A stretch of 64,000 bases of DNA from Tridacna crocea (lineage: Eukaryota; Mollusca; Bivalvia; Cardiida; Cardiidae). A program made the translations under genes and the position numbers. The notes under the pieces are model-generated. The model did not search any database. It had not been told where the DNA came from and saw nothing but the letters and a program-made list of their open reading frames with translations. Below are positions 1 through 12,289 of the stretch, one piece after another (positions within the stretch are counted from its first letter, which is position 1; each line of letters starts with the position of its first letter). The stretch spans positions 33,262,172 through 33,326,171 of the forward strand of contig OX031063.1 of the NCBI GenBank assembly GCA_943736015.1. The letters run 5' to 3'.

Positions 1-343
1 ATCATCATCACCATCATCATCATCACCATCAAAGATGCTTTATTTAGAAAAAGATCGCGTCATTTACACTGTGACACTATGATAAAAGGCCAACTTTACA
101 TGTATGTTCTGATGATTAGAACTGGATATCCTTGGATTTTCGGCAGCGGAGAAATCAACCAACCAACTTTTTTTTTTCTACACAAAGTCGCAATCAAGTA
201 CTCTTTCAAGACAATATAAATCTAGTTTAATCCTGATTTTCATATCAGTGTATATCTGCATCTGATGATGATAGTGATAAAATGCTGCTGCTGCTGCTGC
301 TACTGCTGCTACTGCTGCTGATGTTAATGATGATGATGATAAA
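1..343. repeat. ATC/CTG trinucleotide microsatellites
   Basis: (ATC)n at 1-31 and an imperfect GAT/CTG/GAT run at 261-343. A related ATC run sits at 592-626. The serine- and isoleucine-rich open frames over them are microsatellite artefacts. Confidence 0.9.
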
Positions 344-374
344 TGTTTCAAGACAAACTATGAGGTGAATATTT

Positions 375-552
375 CCAACCCCAAAGTTCGAACGAACTAT
401 GGTGCATTGTTGGACCGAACTATGGGATTGAACCCCATACGTACGAACTTTGGGGTTCGACCCCATAGTTCGGTCAATTGTTGGACCGAACTATGGGGTT
501 GACCGAACTATGGGATTGAACCCCAAAGTTCATACGAACTTTAGGGTTGAAC
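375..552. repeat. Dyad array of GAACTATGGGGTT units
   Basis: Repeats of two ~20 bp modules, ACCGAACTATGGGGTTG and its near-complement CCCAAAGTTCGTACGAAC, in alternating orientation, so many short hairpins are possible. A second array of the same modules is at 2040-2240. Nothing coding. Confidence 0.85.
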
Positions 553-1156
553 ATTTTTAACGTCATAGTTTGGCTTGAAACATTATCCCGTTGTATCATC
601 ATCATCATCATCATTATCATCTACTTTTATCTGTTTATCGTGCGTGTAAGCGGAGCTGGAGTGTCGCATCGGATCAGTACACAAGTGCTGATCTGTTACG
701 ATACTATAAACATGAACTTTTTCATAACTTTCTGTTGCGTTTCGAGCACACACACACACATAATACATATATATTTTTCATTTCGGATGCTATGGAAAGA
801 ATAATAGGCATATATAATGCATCGGCAGCGTTTTTAAACGTGTGATAATAATATCTTGGACCCAGTTTTATGTATGAAGATATAGTTTAGTGCACAGATA
901 AACCTAAGTTGTTCCGAAAAACGAAGTATGCAGCTTTTAGACTCGCTCAAAATGGAAACATTCTAATACAACTATTGATAGTAGTAGACATTGTAAGAAA
1001 TGGCAACATTGCTCTTTAAGCAAAAGCGTTACCAAACACAAATCGGCGCCACACAGTCTATGGAGTTTTCGGAACGGACCATTTTCTCCTGTTTGTTCGA
1101 TGAAAACCAACTTTGAATGGATGCTTAAATTTCATATGCCCAATTAACTTTGGTAT

Positions 1157-1680
1157 GAAACCACCTTTTTCCATGATACAGCGATAAATTGCAAAACTCA
1201 GACAACATGCGCTAGGTCACATGATCTGTGAAAATCTCATTAAAATCTGTAGAGATATGTAGAGTAATTAAATAGATATTAGTGAAAAATGAAATATAGC
1301 ATGAAGCCCCCTTATTCCTTGATGCAAATCGCAAAACCTTGACAATATGCGATAGGTCACATGACGAGAAACATTCTAAAAATCTATTCAAATCCCTCAA
1401 AGAAATGTGGGCGGAGTTGTGATCACAAGAAATGGAATGAACAAGAAACATGAAGCCCCCCTTTTTCCATGACGCTTCTACAAATCGCAAAACATTGACA
1501 ATATGCTATAGGTCACATAACGAGAAACAGTTTGTGAAAATTTTATTCAAATCCGTCAAGAAATGTGGGAAGAATTGTGTTCGCAAGAAATGGAATACAA
1601 TATAACACGAAACCCCCTTTTTCCATGACACAGCTAGTAATCGCAAAGACATTGACAGAGTTGCAAGGTCAATCTTGGTT
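1157..1680. repeat. Tandem repeat, ~150 bp unit, 3.5 copies
   Basis: Units begin near 1157, 1304, 1453 and 1608 with GAAACCCCCTTTTTCCATGA-like starts and share CGCAAAACATTGACAATATG and GGTCACATGACGAGAAAC. A GACG-rich tail with CCCTCCGCCTTCGGCG (1935-2005) appears to be the 3' end of the same element. Confidence 0.8.
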
Positions 1681-2039
1681 AACATTTTTCCTTCATTTCC
1701 TAATGGTGGTAGATTGATGTGACACGTTGAATGTAAACACTCTGTATAATTTTCAAGACAAGACTAAAAACATCAAAAGTGTACTGAACCACGTAACTTA
1801 AAATCGCTTCCAGTCGGCCATTTTGCATCGAATAAAAAAACAAAACAAAAAAAGTCTCGGCAGAATGGGTTATGTACACATGTATAAAATTTCACAAAAT
1901 TCCGTCCAATGGAATTGGAGATATTTGCCGGGACGGACACACTGACGGACGGACGCACAGACGGACAACGCTAAAACTATATCCCTCCGCCTTCGGCGCG
2001 GAATAATAATATGATGATGCTTATGATGATGCTGGGGTA

Positions 2040-2240
2040 TCCGACCGAACTATGGGGTTGAAAATTTTCAACCCCAAAGTTCGTACGAACTATGGTGTTC
2101 AACCCCAAAGTTCGGTCCGATGGTGCATAACATGGGGTATCCGACCGAACTATGGGGTTGAAAATTTTCAACCCAAAGTTCGTACGAACTTTGGGGTTCA
2201 ACCCCATAGTTCGGTCAACCCCATAGTTCGGTCCAACACA
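2040..2240. repeat. Second dyad array of GAACTATGGGGTT units
   Basis: Same modules as 375-552, here including a direct duplication of about 90 bp beginning at TGGGGTATCCGACC. Flanked on the right by a P4 hairpin at 2288-2344. Confidence 0.85.
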
Positions 2241-2451
2241 GCCCCAAGCAACTAAATGCAAGTCAACACACACACCACTCACATACAACATAGATCAGGA
2301 ACAGACTGCAAAGAATGTGCAGTCTGATCTTGGATCCACACTGTCCAGTTACGAATGTTTTATTTCCCAAAAATTTTACCTTAAAAAACAAAATTATAGG
2401 CTGTACTGTATACTTAAAACTGTCATTCCATTAGGCTAACAGAGAACACTC

Positions 2452-2600
2452 AACTCTTTAAGAAATGACAAAACTTTGGACCAGTCCAAATTGAAAGCAT
2501 GTACAGGCAACAAAACAAAAGTGACTCAAGAACTGAAATTTGATTTTGGAATGATAGAAAATGTTGTGGGAAAAGGAGAAAATGTTGGTTACCAGCATTT
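2452..2600. repeat. P1 element, left part only
   Basis: Left flank plus half of the central hairpin; the right arm ends at CCAGCATTTCGCG and passes into an unrelated tandem repeat. Confidence 0.75.
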
Positions 2601-2604
2601 CGCG

Positions 2605-3130
2605 CCTGTCCTTGTATCCCTCCGTCTGTCGGTTTGTCCATTTGTTACTCTTTTTCTTGTTTATGCGATTAAGCCTGCGTATTTTTATCAGATTTCCACG
2701 AAACTTGCACAGTTTGTTAAAATAATCAATAGGTTTATCTGAATTGATTTTGAGAAACATCCAACTATCAGCATGGGAAAAGTAGACATTTCAAGTTGAA
2801 AGTTTTCAATTATTGTTTATTCGATAAAGTCTGCATTTGTGGTCAAATTTCCATGAAACTTGCACTGTTAATCTCATCAATAGCTTAAACCCTATTTATA
2901 TTGAGAAAAATCCAACAAACAGTATGCAAAAAGTAGCCATTTCACGTTAAAAAATTTCATTTCTTGTTTATGTGACAAAGTCTGCATTTGTGGTCAGATT
3001 CAATACCTTCAACCCTATTAATGTTGAAAAAAAAAAAAAAAAAAAAAATCCAACAAACAGTATGGGAAGAGTAACCATTTCAATTTTAAAATTTTGATTT
3101 CTTTTTTATGTGATAGTCGGCATTTCCTGT
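2605..3130. repeat. Tandem repeat, ~165 bp unit, about 3 copies
   Basis: Three diverged units share GATTTCCACGAAACTTGCAC, CCAACAAACAGTATG and GTGACAAAGTCTGCATTTG. The left end is rich in CCGTCTGTCGG. It abuts a truncated P1 copy at 2452-2600. Confidence 0.75.
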
Positions 3131-3144
3131 TTTAATCTTTGTGT

Positions 3145-4480
3145 TTTTAGCTCACCTTAGGACAAAGTGCTAAAGGTGAGCTATTGTGATCGCCCTATGT
3201 CCGTCGTCCGTCAACAATTTCTTTAAACATCTTCTTCTCCTAAACTGCAGGGCCAATCTTCATGAAACTTTGCAGGAATGTTCCTTGAGTGAAGCTTTAC
3301 CAAAATTGTTCAAAAATATTTAATTCCCCCCATAACTCTGATTGCCATGGCGACAAAAAGAGAGAAAAAAAGAAAAAAAAAAACCCCGAAATCTTTGAAA
3401 AGCTTCTCCTCTGAAACTATAAAGCTTAGAGCTTTGATATTTGGTACATGTGTGTAGCATCTTTGGTACATCTCCTCTATCTCTACCGAGTTTATTCACA
3501 TCATGCCCCTGGGGTCAAAACTGGCCCCACCCCGGGGGTCACAAGTTTGAGCATAGGAACAAAGAAGGAAAACTTTAAAAATCTTCTCCTCTGAAACTTG
3601 AAGGCGTAGAGCTTTGATATTTAGTATGTGGCATCTCCTTGAGGACCTCTGCCAAGTTTTCTCAAATCATGCCCCTCAACCCTTTTCAAAAATTGTTCGT
3701 GAAATTATGATCAGTCAAAAAATGTGGCTCTGGTGAATGGGGGCTACTTGCACCATACAGAAATGAAGGAATTATTAAAAATTCTTCTTCTCAAAAACGG
3801 CTGATCAGATTTTGAAATAATTTCACAGAGATGTTCTTTAGGTGACTTTTTTCAAAACCTGTTCTTAAAATTTTGATCCGTCAAGATACACGGCTCTGGT
3901 GAATGGGGGCTACTTGCACCATATGGAAATGAAGAAATTCTTAAAAATTCTTCTACTCTGAAACTGTTGGTCAGATTTCGAAATAATTTCAAAGAAATGT
4001 TCCTTGGACGACCCTTTTCAAAAAGTGTTTGCAAAATTTTGATCTATTAAGAAACATGGCTCTGGTGAATGGAGGCTTCTTGCACTATATGGCCATGAAG
4101 AAAATCTTTAAAATTCTTCTTCTCTGAAACGGCTGATCAGATTTTGAAATAATCTCACAGAAATGTTCCTTTGGTAACCCTTTTCAAAAATTGTTCTCAA
4201 AATGCGGACTTGTCTAGAAACATGGATCTGTTGAATGGGGGCTACTTGCACTATTTGTTCTTTAAAGTTCTTTTCTCTGAACAAAAATTGCTCGAGAGAT
4301 TTTGATCCACCAAGAAACATGGCTCTGATGGATGTGGGCTATTTACACTATGTAAACATGAAGAAATTCTTCAAAATTCTTCTTGTCTAAAATGGCTGAT
4401 TAGATTTTGAAAAAAATGGCTATGGTTCTCTCAGAAATTCGGGTGAGCGATCCAGGGCCATCTTGGCCCTCTTGTTTATT
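3145..4480. repeat. Composite element with central ~167 bp tandem repeats and terminal hairpins
   Basis: Starts with a palindromic AGCTCACCTTAGG / AAAGGTGAGCTATTGTG end, contains two units around GGCGTAGAGCTTTGATAT and about four of TGGCTCTGGTGAATGGGGG (3727, 3892, 4061, 4321), and ends in GGGCCATCTTGGCCCTCTTG (hairpin). The layout resembles Helitron-related pearl/HINE elements of bivalves; that family name is inference. A solo 3' end occurs at 36648-36725. Confidence 0.7.
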
Positions 4481-7400
4481 ATTATCGTTATTATCTTACT
4501 TCTCCAAATTTCACTTTAAAGCTCTTTTTGTTAAAAATGGAGTTGAACAGAGTTCGAGCGTTCCAGGCCCAAATATATTCCACAATAATAAGCGTCCATT
4601 ATGAATTTGTAATCTTGAAGTATATTTATTTGTCTTGGTTTAGTTTTGAAAATGTTGATGCTGTTTTTACATCTTGTAGTATATTTATTTGTATTGGTGT
4701 GGTTTTCAAAATGTTGATGCTGTTTTTACATCTTGTAGTATATTTATTTGTCTTGATGTGGTTTTATATATATCATTGTGGTATAAATGAGACTATCTTT
4801 ATTGAATATCTTAAATATCTTGATAGCGTTTTTACATCTTGAATATTTTCTGCTATGGCATTCCATGTGATGCATAGAGAAGTAATACTTAAATTGTGGC
4901 ACACTCATCGTAGTAACTTTAGAGTAATCGCATATATAATTGCAATCCTTCACAGTAGCAATAAAACCTTCTATGTAGCAAGTACTTGGTCCTTATTTAC
5001 CAAGCACTCTGTACTTTATTCTTAGAAGCGTAATTTAGAATTAGAAAGTTACCAAAGGTTTGCCTGACTATCCCATTTGCTTTATGTTATTTTCAAATTT
5101 AAGAAACTTTTTTTAGAATAAGACTAAAATTTTCCTAGGGATACTTGATGACTACGGACCGTGAACTTCATGCATATAATTATGCTACAAGAGCTGAGAT
5201 CTCAGATTAACTCTTACCTGTCTTGTCGTTGTCTTTAGTTTGAATTATTCCATTGGCTTTACTGACGTATATGACAAATGTTCGAGCGTATCTTACTGCG
5301 TCATGAATAGTAAATCGAAAATGGACTTATGAATTTTTCTCACATAGTTATAGTAATACTATTGGTGCACTGAAATAAATACAATTTCTTTGGGTAGTAT
5401 AAATAAAGAGAGAAAAAAATGGTTCTATGAACGGCCACGGTCAGATTATCAAAATACTGTTTACAAGGCGTTATACACCGAAAAAGCAAACAAAAGCAGG
5501 AAATTGAAAACTGTGGAAGTATAGCTATTCCCACCTTGAAAATTATTGTAGGAAGATGAGAAATCTCTTCTAATGGCCAAATTTCTCATTTTCCCACCAT
5601 GTCTGCTGAGTTTTACCCTTTTTTTTGTCCATAAAAAAACTAACTTCCACATTGACCTTCACACCAATTTACCAACGAAATAAGCACGAAAAGGTATCAT
5701 TTTTACTCATGGTGTTTAGAATTATAGATACCGTAAGTGTGAAAACTTTGATAAGAATTTGCTGATTAAAAGTATGTATTTATTACAGGTGGGTACTTAG
5801 AATTTTAACATGACACCAAATTGAAAAAAATATATATATATATATCACTGAAATTTATATGGAAAAAAAAAAAAAAAAACAATACAAATCATGAATAATT
5901 AAGAATCATAAAATTACCAAAATAATTTTTCTTGATGGTATTCCCTTAAAAGGCTACGTAGCCTCATAAGCTATTTTTAGATTTCGCGCGCAAAATATAA
6001 AGAAATGCATTGTGGGAATGTTAAGTGACTGGCACGTGACTAATGACACCTAAATTCCGTTACATAACAAACATGTAACTATCTTCCATAATATCTTCTT
6101 CGGACGCTATGTTTGAAGCTTCGTCTGTGTATTTCTGGTATGTAAATGAGCGAGTTGTTCATGTAAAAATTGAACGTGTTTCCCGTCGATGTCGACCTTG
6201 GCCGTAGTAAATCTCTAATTTCTCGTGTTGTCGGATGGTTTTCGACTACTGGGGTTGTATGAATGACGATTATATGGCTTTGGGAGTATAAAGATGATAT
6301 TTTTGTATTTTTGTAAAATTTTCGTCCCAAATTCTGAAGGGCCGCCTTTAAAGATTAACCCTTATTCGGCCAAGTTAACTCCTGTTTAAAGTCATTGGTT
6401 GAGTTAAATCCATTTTTAAGTCAATGGTCTATGTAGAACTGTACATTTGCCATGCTCAAAACAAGGCCTTTATATTTTGCTGTGCAAAACTATAAGAATT
6501 TCATTAAAATGAGGTATATTATTTTTACCTTCTTTCGGTAATTTTCCTTTCTAACTGACTATCAAAGAATAGGGTAATAAATCTATTGCAACTTACACGC
6601 TGCATTTGGAAATGTATTTACCATATCTTTTTCTTTTTTTTCCCCGTACTCTTAGAGACATGATGAGCTTTGTATGTGCAAAGTTTGAAAATACTTGTTC
6701 GTTAGAAAAAAAATGTAATATACGTCGTTAACTCTTAACCAAACAAGCTCTTCACAATACTGAATTTGAAGCATCCATGAATGACAAATTCAAAATGGCA
6801 GAAAAGAGCTTTTATGCTAGGGTATAAAAAACTGTAGGGAAAAAATGAGAAAATGCTGCTCATTTTCTCTTATTTCCCCAATGTTTTTAACTGTCTTCTT
6901 TAGGGTACCTATAACTTGGAATTGAGAAAAAAAAGTTCAAACACTATAATAATTTAACTGGATACTTCTAGCTGGTAGAAGAACACAGATAATACGAACC
7001 AAAATCACCCTGTTTAGGTCATAGATTGGTTACCTCCCTTGATACGGCAAAGTTAATATCTGTAAATATGTACAACGGCAATCCTTTCATAACGGAATAC
7101 TGAACATCCAGGATCTTAGATAATACTGCTCTTGACTTACACTGTACATAAGAATAGATTACGGGTGAGAAGAAGGATTTATACTTCTCTGATACTGAAA
7201 CACTCGAAATACAATGATAGTAGCACCGGACATTCTTACACAAAATAAAAAAAACCTTTGTTAAACAAATATAACACAAGTTAAATAAATCTTGGAAAAA
7301 ATCAAGAGTGTAAGGTGCAGTTGATGCTAACACTGAAAACAGAAATGGCGAATATTTTCAAGCTTTTTTGAATTATTGCCACATTCGATCCCATTTATGT

Positions 7401-7840
7401 TGTCCACGAAAAGACGCATCGGTCAGCAAGTCATTTCTACAGTCATAGAACTGGCAGAAGACGATGAGGATTATGAGAAATGTAGGATTCAGTTTCCACC
7501 ATGCCTTTAGCATATTTGTAGGAATTATTAGTAAAGGAGAAAGAATAATAGGAGGAGCAAGTCAGAAACCAAAAAAAAAAAGTCCATGGGCAAGACCCCA
7601 GCGGGCCTTTGAAAAAAAATCTCTTACGTTAATTGACTTGCTCAGTATAAACATTGATAGACGCCGGGCTATCTCACATGTTAGTTGATAGTTGAATAAG
7701 TAACAACAAATTGACTGACCCGTGCTGGGTGAAACGCGGTTTAATATTCTTTGAAAAAGTATCCAAAAACTATTGATCCAGGTTTGCTTGCGCAGGCTGA
7801 ATTAGGGTGATCAGTCTGTCTCAAGAGTCAGTCAGTTTTT
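4480..7840. other. AT-rich stretch with little recognisable content
   Basis: Apart from a three-unit ~62 bp tandem repeat at 4615-4845 (GTATATTTATTTG...TGATGCTGTTTTTACATCTTG) and an AT run near 5830-5846 I see nothing; no ORF above about 104 codons and none looks coding. Confidence 0.6.
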
Positions 7841-7845
7841 AGACA

Positions 7846-7934
7846 ATATATCGTCGGTGTACTTCCAAAACCTCGTAACTACAGCTTGTAACAAGCTGTA
7901 GTTACGAGGTTTTGGAAGTACACCGACGATATAT
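7846..7934. repeat. P5 perfect palindrome, 44 bp arms, 1 bp spacer
   Basis: The left arm runs from ATATATCGTCGGTGTACTTC to CTACAGCTTGT, and the right arm is its exact reverse complement. The other four copies (8926-9009, 33799-33884, 37181-37266, 43986-44073) are near-perfect. Confidence 0.97.
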
Positions 7935-7937
7935 TCA

Positions 7938-8193
7938 TGACCCATCACAAGAAGGGATCATCTGGGAATTCTGTACATCAATTAGATGAAAACAGATCAA
8001 CAATAGTGTATGTCAGTTTAAGTTGATGATTCAAAAATGATTGTATAACAAGCTGCAAAGATCACTTTTCATACAGAAAATGTCATGAAAGCTAAAAGTG
8101 CCAACCCTGGTCAGTCTGCTCAATTTGCGCAGTCTGGCCAGGTTTGACACTTTTCGCGGTTCCCAGAATATCCCTTTTGGCGTGATGCGTCAC
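7938..8193. repeat. P6 element
   Basis: Terminal inverted repeat TGACCCATCACAAGAAGGGA / TCCCTTTTGGCGTGATGCGTCA, internal GAAAACAGATCAACAATAGTG and a terminal hairpin around GTCTGCTCAATTTGCGCAG. Begins 3 bp after a P5 palindrome. A second copy is at 45826-46099. Confidence 0.85.
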
Positions 8194-8553
8194 AATTTTT
8201 ATATATCCATAATATGATGACTTGTGGGGTACAATGCGTCACGGAGAGGCATCCAACGTTAAGACATGGCCCATGTCCTTTCTTTTTTTTTAAATTGCGT
8301 TTGAAATAAAATTCAAGCTTTGGAGTTGACAGATTGTTGATCATGTGTTTTTTCGCTACTCAAATCCTGCGACCCTTCATTATTGGTTGATCCTTCCAGG
8401 AAACAATTTGAATTAGCGCCTTTATAATGTGACTGTCCAAAACTAAGTAGGCTAAATGTCATCAAATCAAAGAATTCAGCAAGACTCTTGAATGAATGAA
8501 TCCTGTTTTTACTACATGTTTTTGGGTAAGGACACATGGCAAAAAGCTATCAC

Positions 8554-8750
8554 GGGCCGTATTTACCAACTATTCCTAAGAACATTATTTGTCTTTTTCT
8601 TTAAGATTTCCTGCCTTGGAAAGTAACAGAACCTCTGATTGCCTAGACCATTTGATTTAGCCAGCCAGTAGTTCTGTTACTTTTACAATGACAATTTTTT
8701 TGAACAGTAAGACAAAGAATGATGTTGAAAATGGTTGGTGAATCCTGGTC
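8554..8750. repeat. P3 palindromic element
   Basis: P3 consensus (~200 bp): GGGCCCGTATTCACCAACCA, ATTCTTAAGAACATTCTTAG, AAGTAACAGAACTTCTGATT, then GGCTAAACCATTTGGTTTAG at the centre, and the reverse complement of the left half. This copy is diverged but complete. Confidence 0.85.
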
Positions 8751-8925
8751 TGTTGAAACTTTCTTTGCACCAGGAGTATGACCTTGTGTGTAAGAGCTAC
8801 CTCTCTTCACTATTGCTTTCATCACGGCGGTTTTCAACTAAGGGAGCTAATTAATGGTGTTAGAGTTTCAGATAAAAGCATAGAGTTGTTTACCATACAT
8901 TCAGAATGTTCAAAACTGCCTAAAA

Positions 8926-9009
8926 CATCGTCGATAACTTCAAAAACCTCGTACCTACAGCTTGAAATCAATTTTTAGTTATGAGGTTTTTGAAGTAAAT
9001 GGCCGATAT
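8926..9009. repeat. P5 palindrome, asymmetric centre
   Basis: Arms ATAACTTCAAAAACCTCGT and ATGAGGTTTTTGAAGTAAAT; the loop is enlarged by degraded inner arms (GAAATCAATTTTTAG). Confidence 0.88.
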
Positions 9010-9124
9010 GAAAGTGATTAGTTTAGATCATATGATGTCGGATCCTTATCGTTACACGGATTGGCATTACGTGCAGTATAGTTTTTCCTGTCAATGTTTA
9101 AGCCCTCGCGACCTTTTAGGACAT

Positions 9125-9353
9125 TTAACCCGTTACCACACAATCCCTACTTTTGACGCCCCTGAGAAAGAAGCATCTATAAAACATTGTTGGAAAAGGA
9201 GAAAATGCTGGTAACCTGCATTTTCTCCTTTTCCCACAATGTTTTCTACCCTTCACAAAACAAATGTTACATTTTTAGTCACTTTTATTTTGTTGTCTGC
9301 AAATACTTTTGATTTGGACAAGCCTAAAATTTTCTCGTTTGGTAATGAGTTAA
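9125..9353. repeat. P1 element, full length
   Basis: P1 consensus: TTAA, terminal inverted repeat CCCTTTACCAAAC-like, about 50-110 bp of flank on each side, and a central ~65 bp hairpin (CATTGTGGGAAAAGGAGAAA...GCTGGTAACCAGC...), then the inverted terminus and TTAA. This copy has TTAA at both ends and termini CCCGTTACC / GGTAATGAG. The TTAA flank and CCC start are typical of piggyBac-type elements; no transposase is present. Confidence 0.9.
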
Positions 9354-9589
9354 AGATTATAAACTAAGATCCGTCTGCATATCCGTGCAGTTTGATCATG
9401 TATGTGTGATACACGACACAGTGAATTAACTTCAGCACAACTATCGTATTTGGTCTCGTTACGATGGTAGGTGCAGTAGTTGCCTACATGATTTGCCTTG
9501 TACCTCGTAGTTAATTTGTCCATCGTGCAGTTATTATATCAAACCGTCAGCAGGTTTTCGGGACTAATTTGATAAAAAACAAACTGCCT

Positions 9590-9590
9590 T

Positions 9591-9629
<39 letters not shown>

Positions 9630-9690
9630 GATAGAGAGAGAGACAGACAGACAGACAGAAAAAAAGCAAAATACAGAGACATAGAGAGGC
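9590..9690. repeat. GA/CAGA microsatellite
   Basis: (GA)n, (CAGA)n, then imperfect repeats. The 300 bp on each side hold nothing I recognise. Confidence 0.93.
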
Positions 9691-10307
9691 AGAGAGGGTC
9701 TTCAATTTATTAATGCTTGTGTCAAAACTGCCAGTGGCTAGTAAGGTTTTGCATCAGGGAACTGTGACGTTAGGTTTTAAGCCAAAGTACCGTCCTTATC
9801 ACACTGATGTAGTGTTGAACCAGGTTTTAAACACAAAGTAACCATAGATAACAGATCAGATCACTCGATAAGTCTGAAACTAATCATAAACTAACTAATT
9901 CAAAGTTTGCATACAATTTTATTGGAAAAAAAAGTTGTAAATATATATATTTTTTTCTTAGCAAAAAGACGTAAGTAAAACATTTTAACCTATTTACAGT
10001 GAAAAAAAGTAACGGTTTTTATTATTCAAATTATATGAACCATCTTCTGCGAAAAGGGAGTTTAATACATTTGCAAAAAATCTCGACATACATGTAGGTC
10101 AGCCTGGGCAGTTGGTACAGCCTGACCGGGTCAATTTTCTTTGCTATTAGTCTTTTTTCTGCTTGTAAATGTACCTGTCTACCTCGTGATCTCGTCGGTT
10201 GTTGGATAAAATGGACTCAATGGATCCTTAATTATGTGTCGACTTACTTGGTATGAAGCGTCACGAAGATCTAACCCCCTTTTGTCGAACCACGGTTCAA
10301 AACTAAA

Positions 10308-10568
10308 TGGCTTGCATCACGCGAAAAGGGATGTTCGAGCATCTGCGTAAATTGTAGTCTCGGATCAACCTGCACAGTCCCCGCAGGCTTATCGGAGACG
10401 GCACTTTTCGACTACATTAGATTTTTTTGCTACAGGGGATTTTCGCAAAACAAAAAATGCATATAAACGGAAAGTGTTGTTTTGGATTACCCTGCGCGGA
10501 CTGCACAAGCTGATCTGAGACGACACTTTACGCATGTGTCCGAATGCCCCTTTTCGCGTGTCGCAGGT
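10308..10568. repeat. P2 double-hairpin element
   Basis: P2 consensus (~265 bp): GGCCTGCAACACGCGAAAAG end, first stem CTCGGATCAGCCTGCGCAG, spacer with AGATTTTGTGCTACAGTAGA, second stem, and the inverted terminus. The two stems also pair with each other, so a dumbbell or one long hairpin can form. This copy is diverged. Confidence 0.85.
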
Positions 10569-10774
10569 CAAATTACAACCATGATAAATTCTACCCGAGT
10601 ATTGTTTTTTTTCCTGTTTTGTAGAATTGCACAGCAATTTCACGCCAGACAACTTTTCGGCATTTTGACATAGATATTTTCTTAGAATTACCCTAATTGT
10701 ACTTTTTTCTCTAAGAGTCTTTAGTCTTGGAAAAAATCTTTGTCCCATAATTCTTAAATGGAATTACTCTTAAC

Positions 10775-11048
10775 TTTTAAAAAAATTACAAAACTTTGAA
10801 CGTGTTTATTTTGGAAGCATTTGCAGACTATACAATTCACATTTTGCTCAAATAACAACTGTTTGTATTTTAAGGGATAAAAATAAAACTTGCTCAAGAA
10901 GGAGAAAATGCTCGTTGCAAACACCTTCTCCCTTTTCCTTGATGCTTTCTGTTGTTTCAGAGACAAATCCTATCATTATAGATACACTTTATTTATCGTC
11001 TACAAATACTGTCCATTTGCAAAAATCTTGCGTTTTGTTGAATGCCTA
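10775..11048. repeat. P1 element, diverged
   Basis: The left flank (ACAAAACTTTG, GAAGCATTTGCAGAC) and core (AAGGAGAAAATGCTCG) are recognisable, but the hairpin is broken by substitutions. Confidence 0.6.
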
Positions 11049-11473
11049 ATGGCCAAACTTTGTACTTATACCACCATGACAAAGCGAAACTCTTGAGAAC
11101 AGAGGAATTTCAATGTGTTCCACAGTACGATTTTGCTGAACTTCATGGCAACTGGCATCGCTAGAACAGAAAACGCATATACATTCGAGGAAAAAAAAAC
11201 TATATATATATCAAACAATTCAATAGAAACATGAACCTGAGGAAATTAACCGATTTCATGGATACCATTGTCAAACATTAAGCTATAGAAGTAACAAGTC
11301 ACAAAGGAAAAATGCTCTGTGAAAAAGGGAGTTTAATGCATCTTTAAAGAGTATCAACTCAGGTCAGCTTGCACAGTCCATGCAGGCTGATCTGAGTCGA
11401 TATAGTTTGCAAATAATCAGTTATCTTCTTTTTCAGGGACCTTTCTACATGTATCTAATGATTCATTTTGCCT

Positions 11474-11703
11474 TTAACCCTTTACCAAACAATCCTTGGT
11501 TTTTACAACCCTGAGATAGAAGCCTTTTGAGAACATTGTGGGAAAAGGAGAAAATGCTGGTAACCAGCATTTTCTTCTTTTCCCACAATGTTTTTCTACT
11601 CTGCTGGAAACAAATTTCGATTTTTGAGTCACGTTCATCTTTTCGTCTGCAAGTGCTTTCAATTTGGAACAGTCTAAAATTTTGTTGTTTGGTAAAGGGC
11701 TAA
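11474..11703. repeat. P1 element, full length
   Basis: TTAA left, CTAA right; termini CCCTTTACCAAACAATCC and GTTTGGTAAAGGG; near-perfect central hairpin at 11533-11595. Confidence 0.92.
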
Positions 11704-12289
11704 ACAAAATGTATTTTATAGATCCCTAATTATTTGATGACTTGCAACAACACAGAGATGAATTAAACCTCCTTTTGCCAGAGAGCTGCACACAAATATT
11801 ATACAGAACAGAGTATATTAAACATAAGGACTGAAGTACAAAAATTTGAGCTTTTGACACAAATCTTAACCACTTAAGGCACGAATTTGCAGCCGACGAC
11901 ATTAGTACGTAAGAGTACCTTTTACCACAATGTTTCTTTCGTTTGATATATTGTAAGGGAGAAAGCTTGTCTGTTAGAGAAAATGTGTCGCATAGTAAAT
12001 CACCTATGCATCGAATATTTAACTGGCTTTTATAAGTTTACCATTGAAAACCTACCCAGCGCAACAGGCGGCAACAGGGACTTTTGCACACGGTATAAAT
12101 TGAGATGGGAATGCACAGAACTTGCAGACTGATCTTGTATATACCCTAAGCTTGTTTAGTAAAGCCTGGAAATTATAAGAAGTTAGTCTCTCTGACTTGT
12201 CGTGGATTGTAAGGAAAGGATTCCATGACTTTTAGGCTCCAACATGTAAGTAAATCTTAAGTGGCCTTATCTTGTTGGAGGTCTTTTTT

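Noticed and set aside
10389..10748. 119-codon minus-strand ORF, one of the longest in the window
   Set aside because: It runs mostly through a P2 element, whose copies give similar accidental frames at 34102, 48793, 53445 and 58627.
10775..11048. Considered as two separate small genes from overlapping frames on both strands
   Set aside because: It is one diverged P1 copy.
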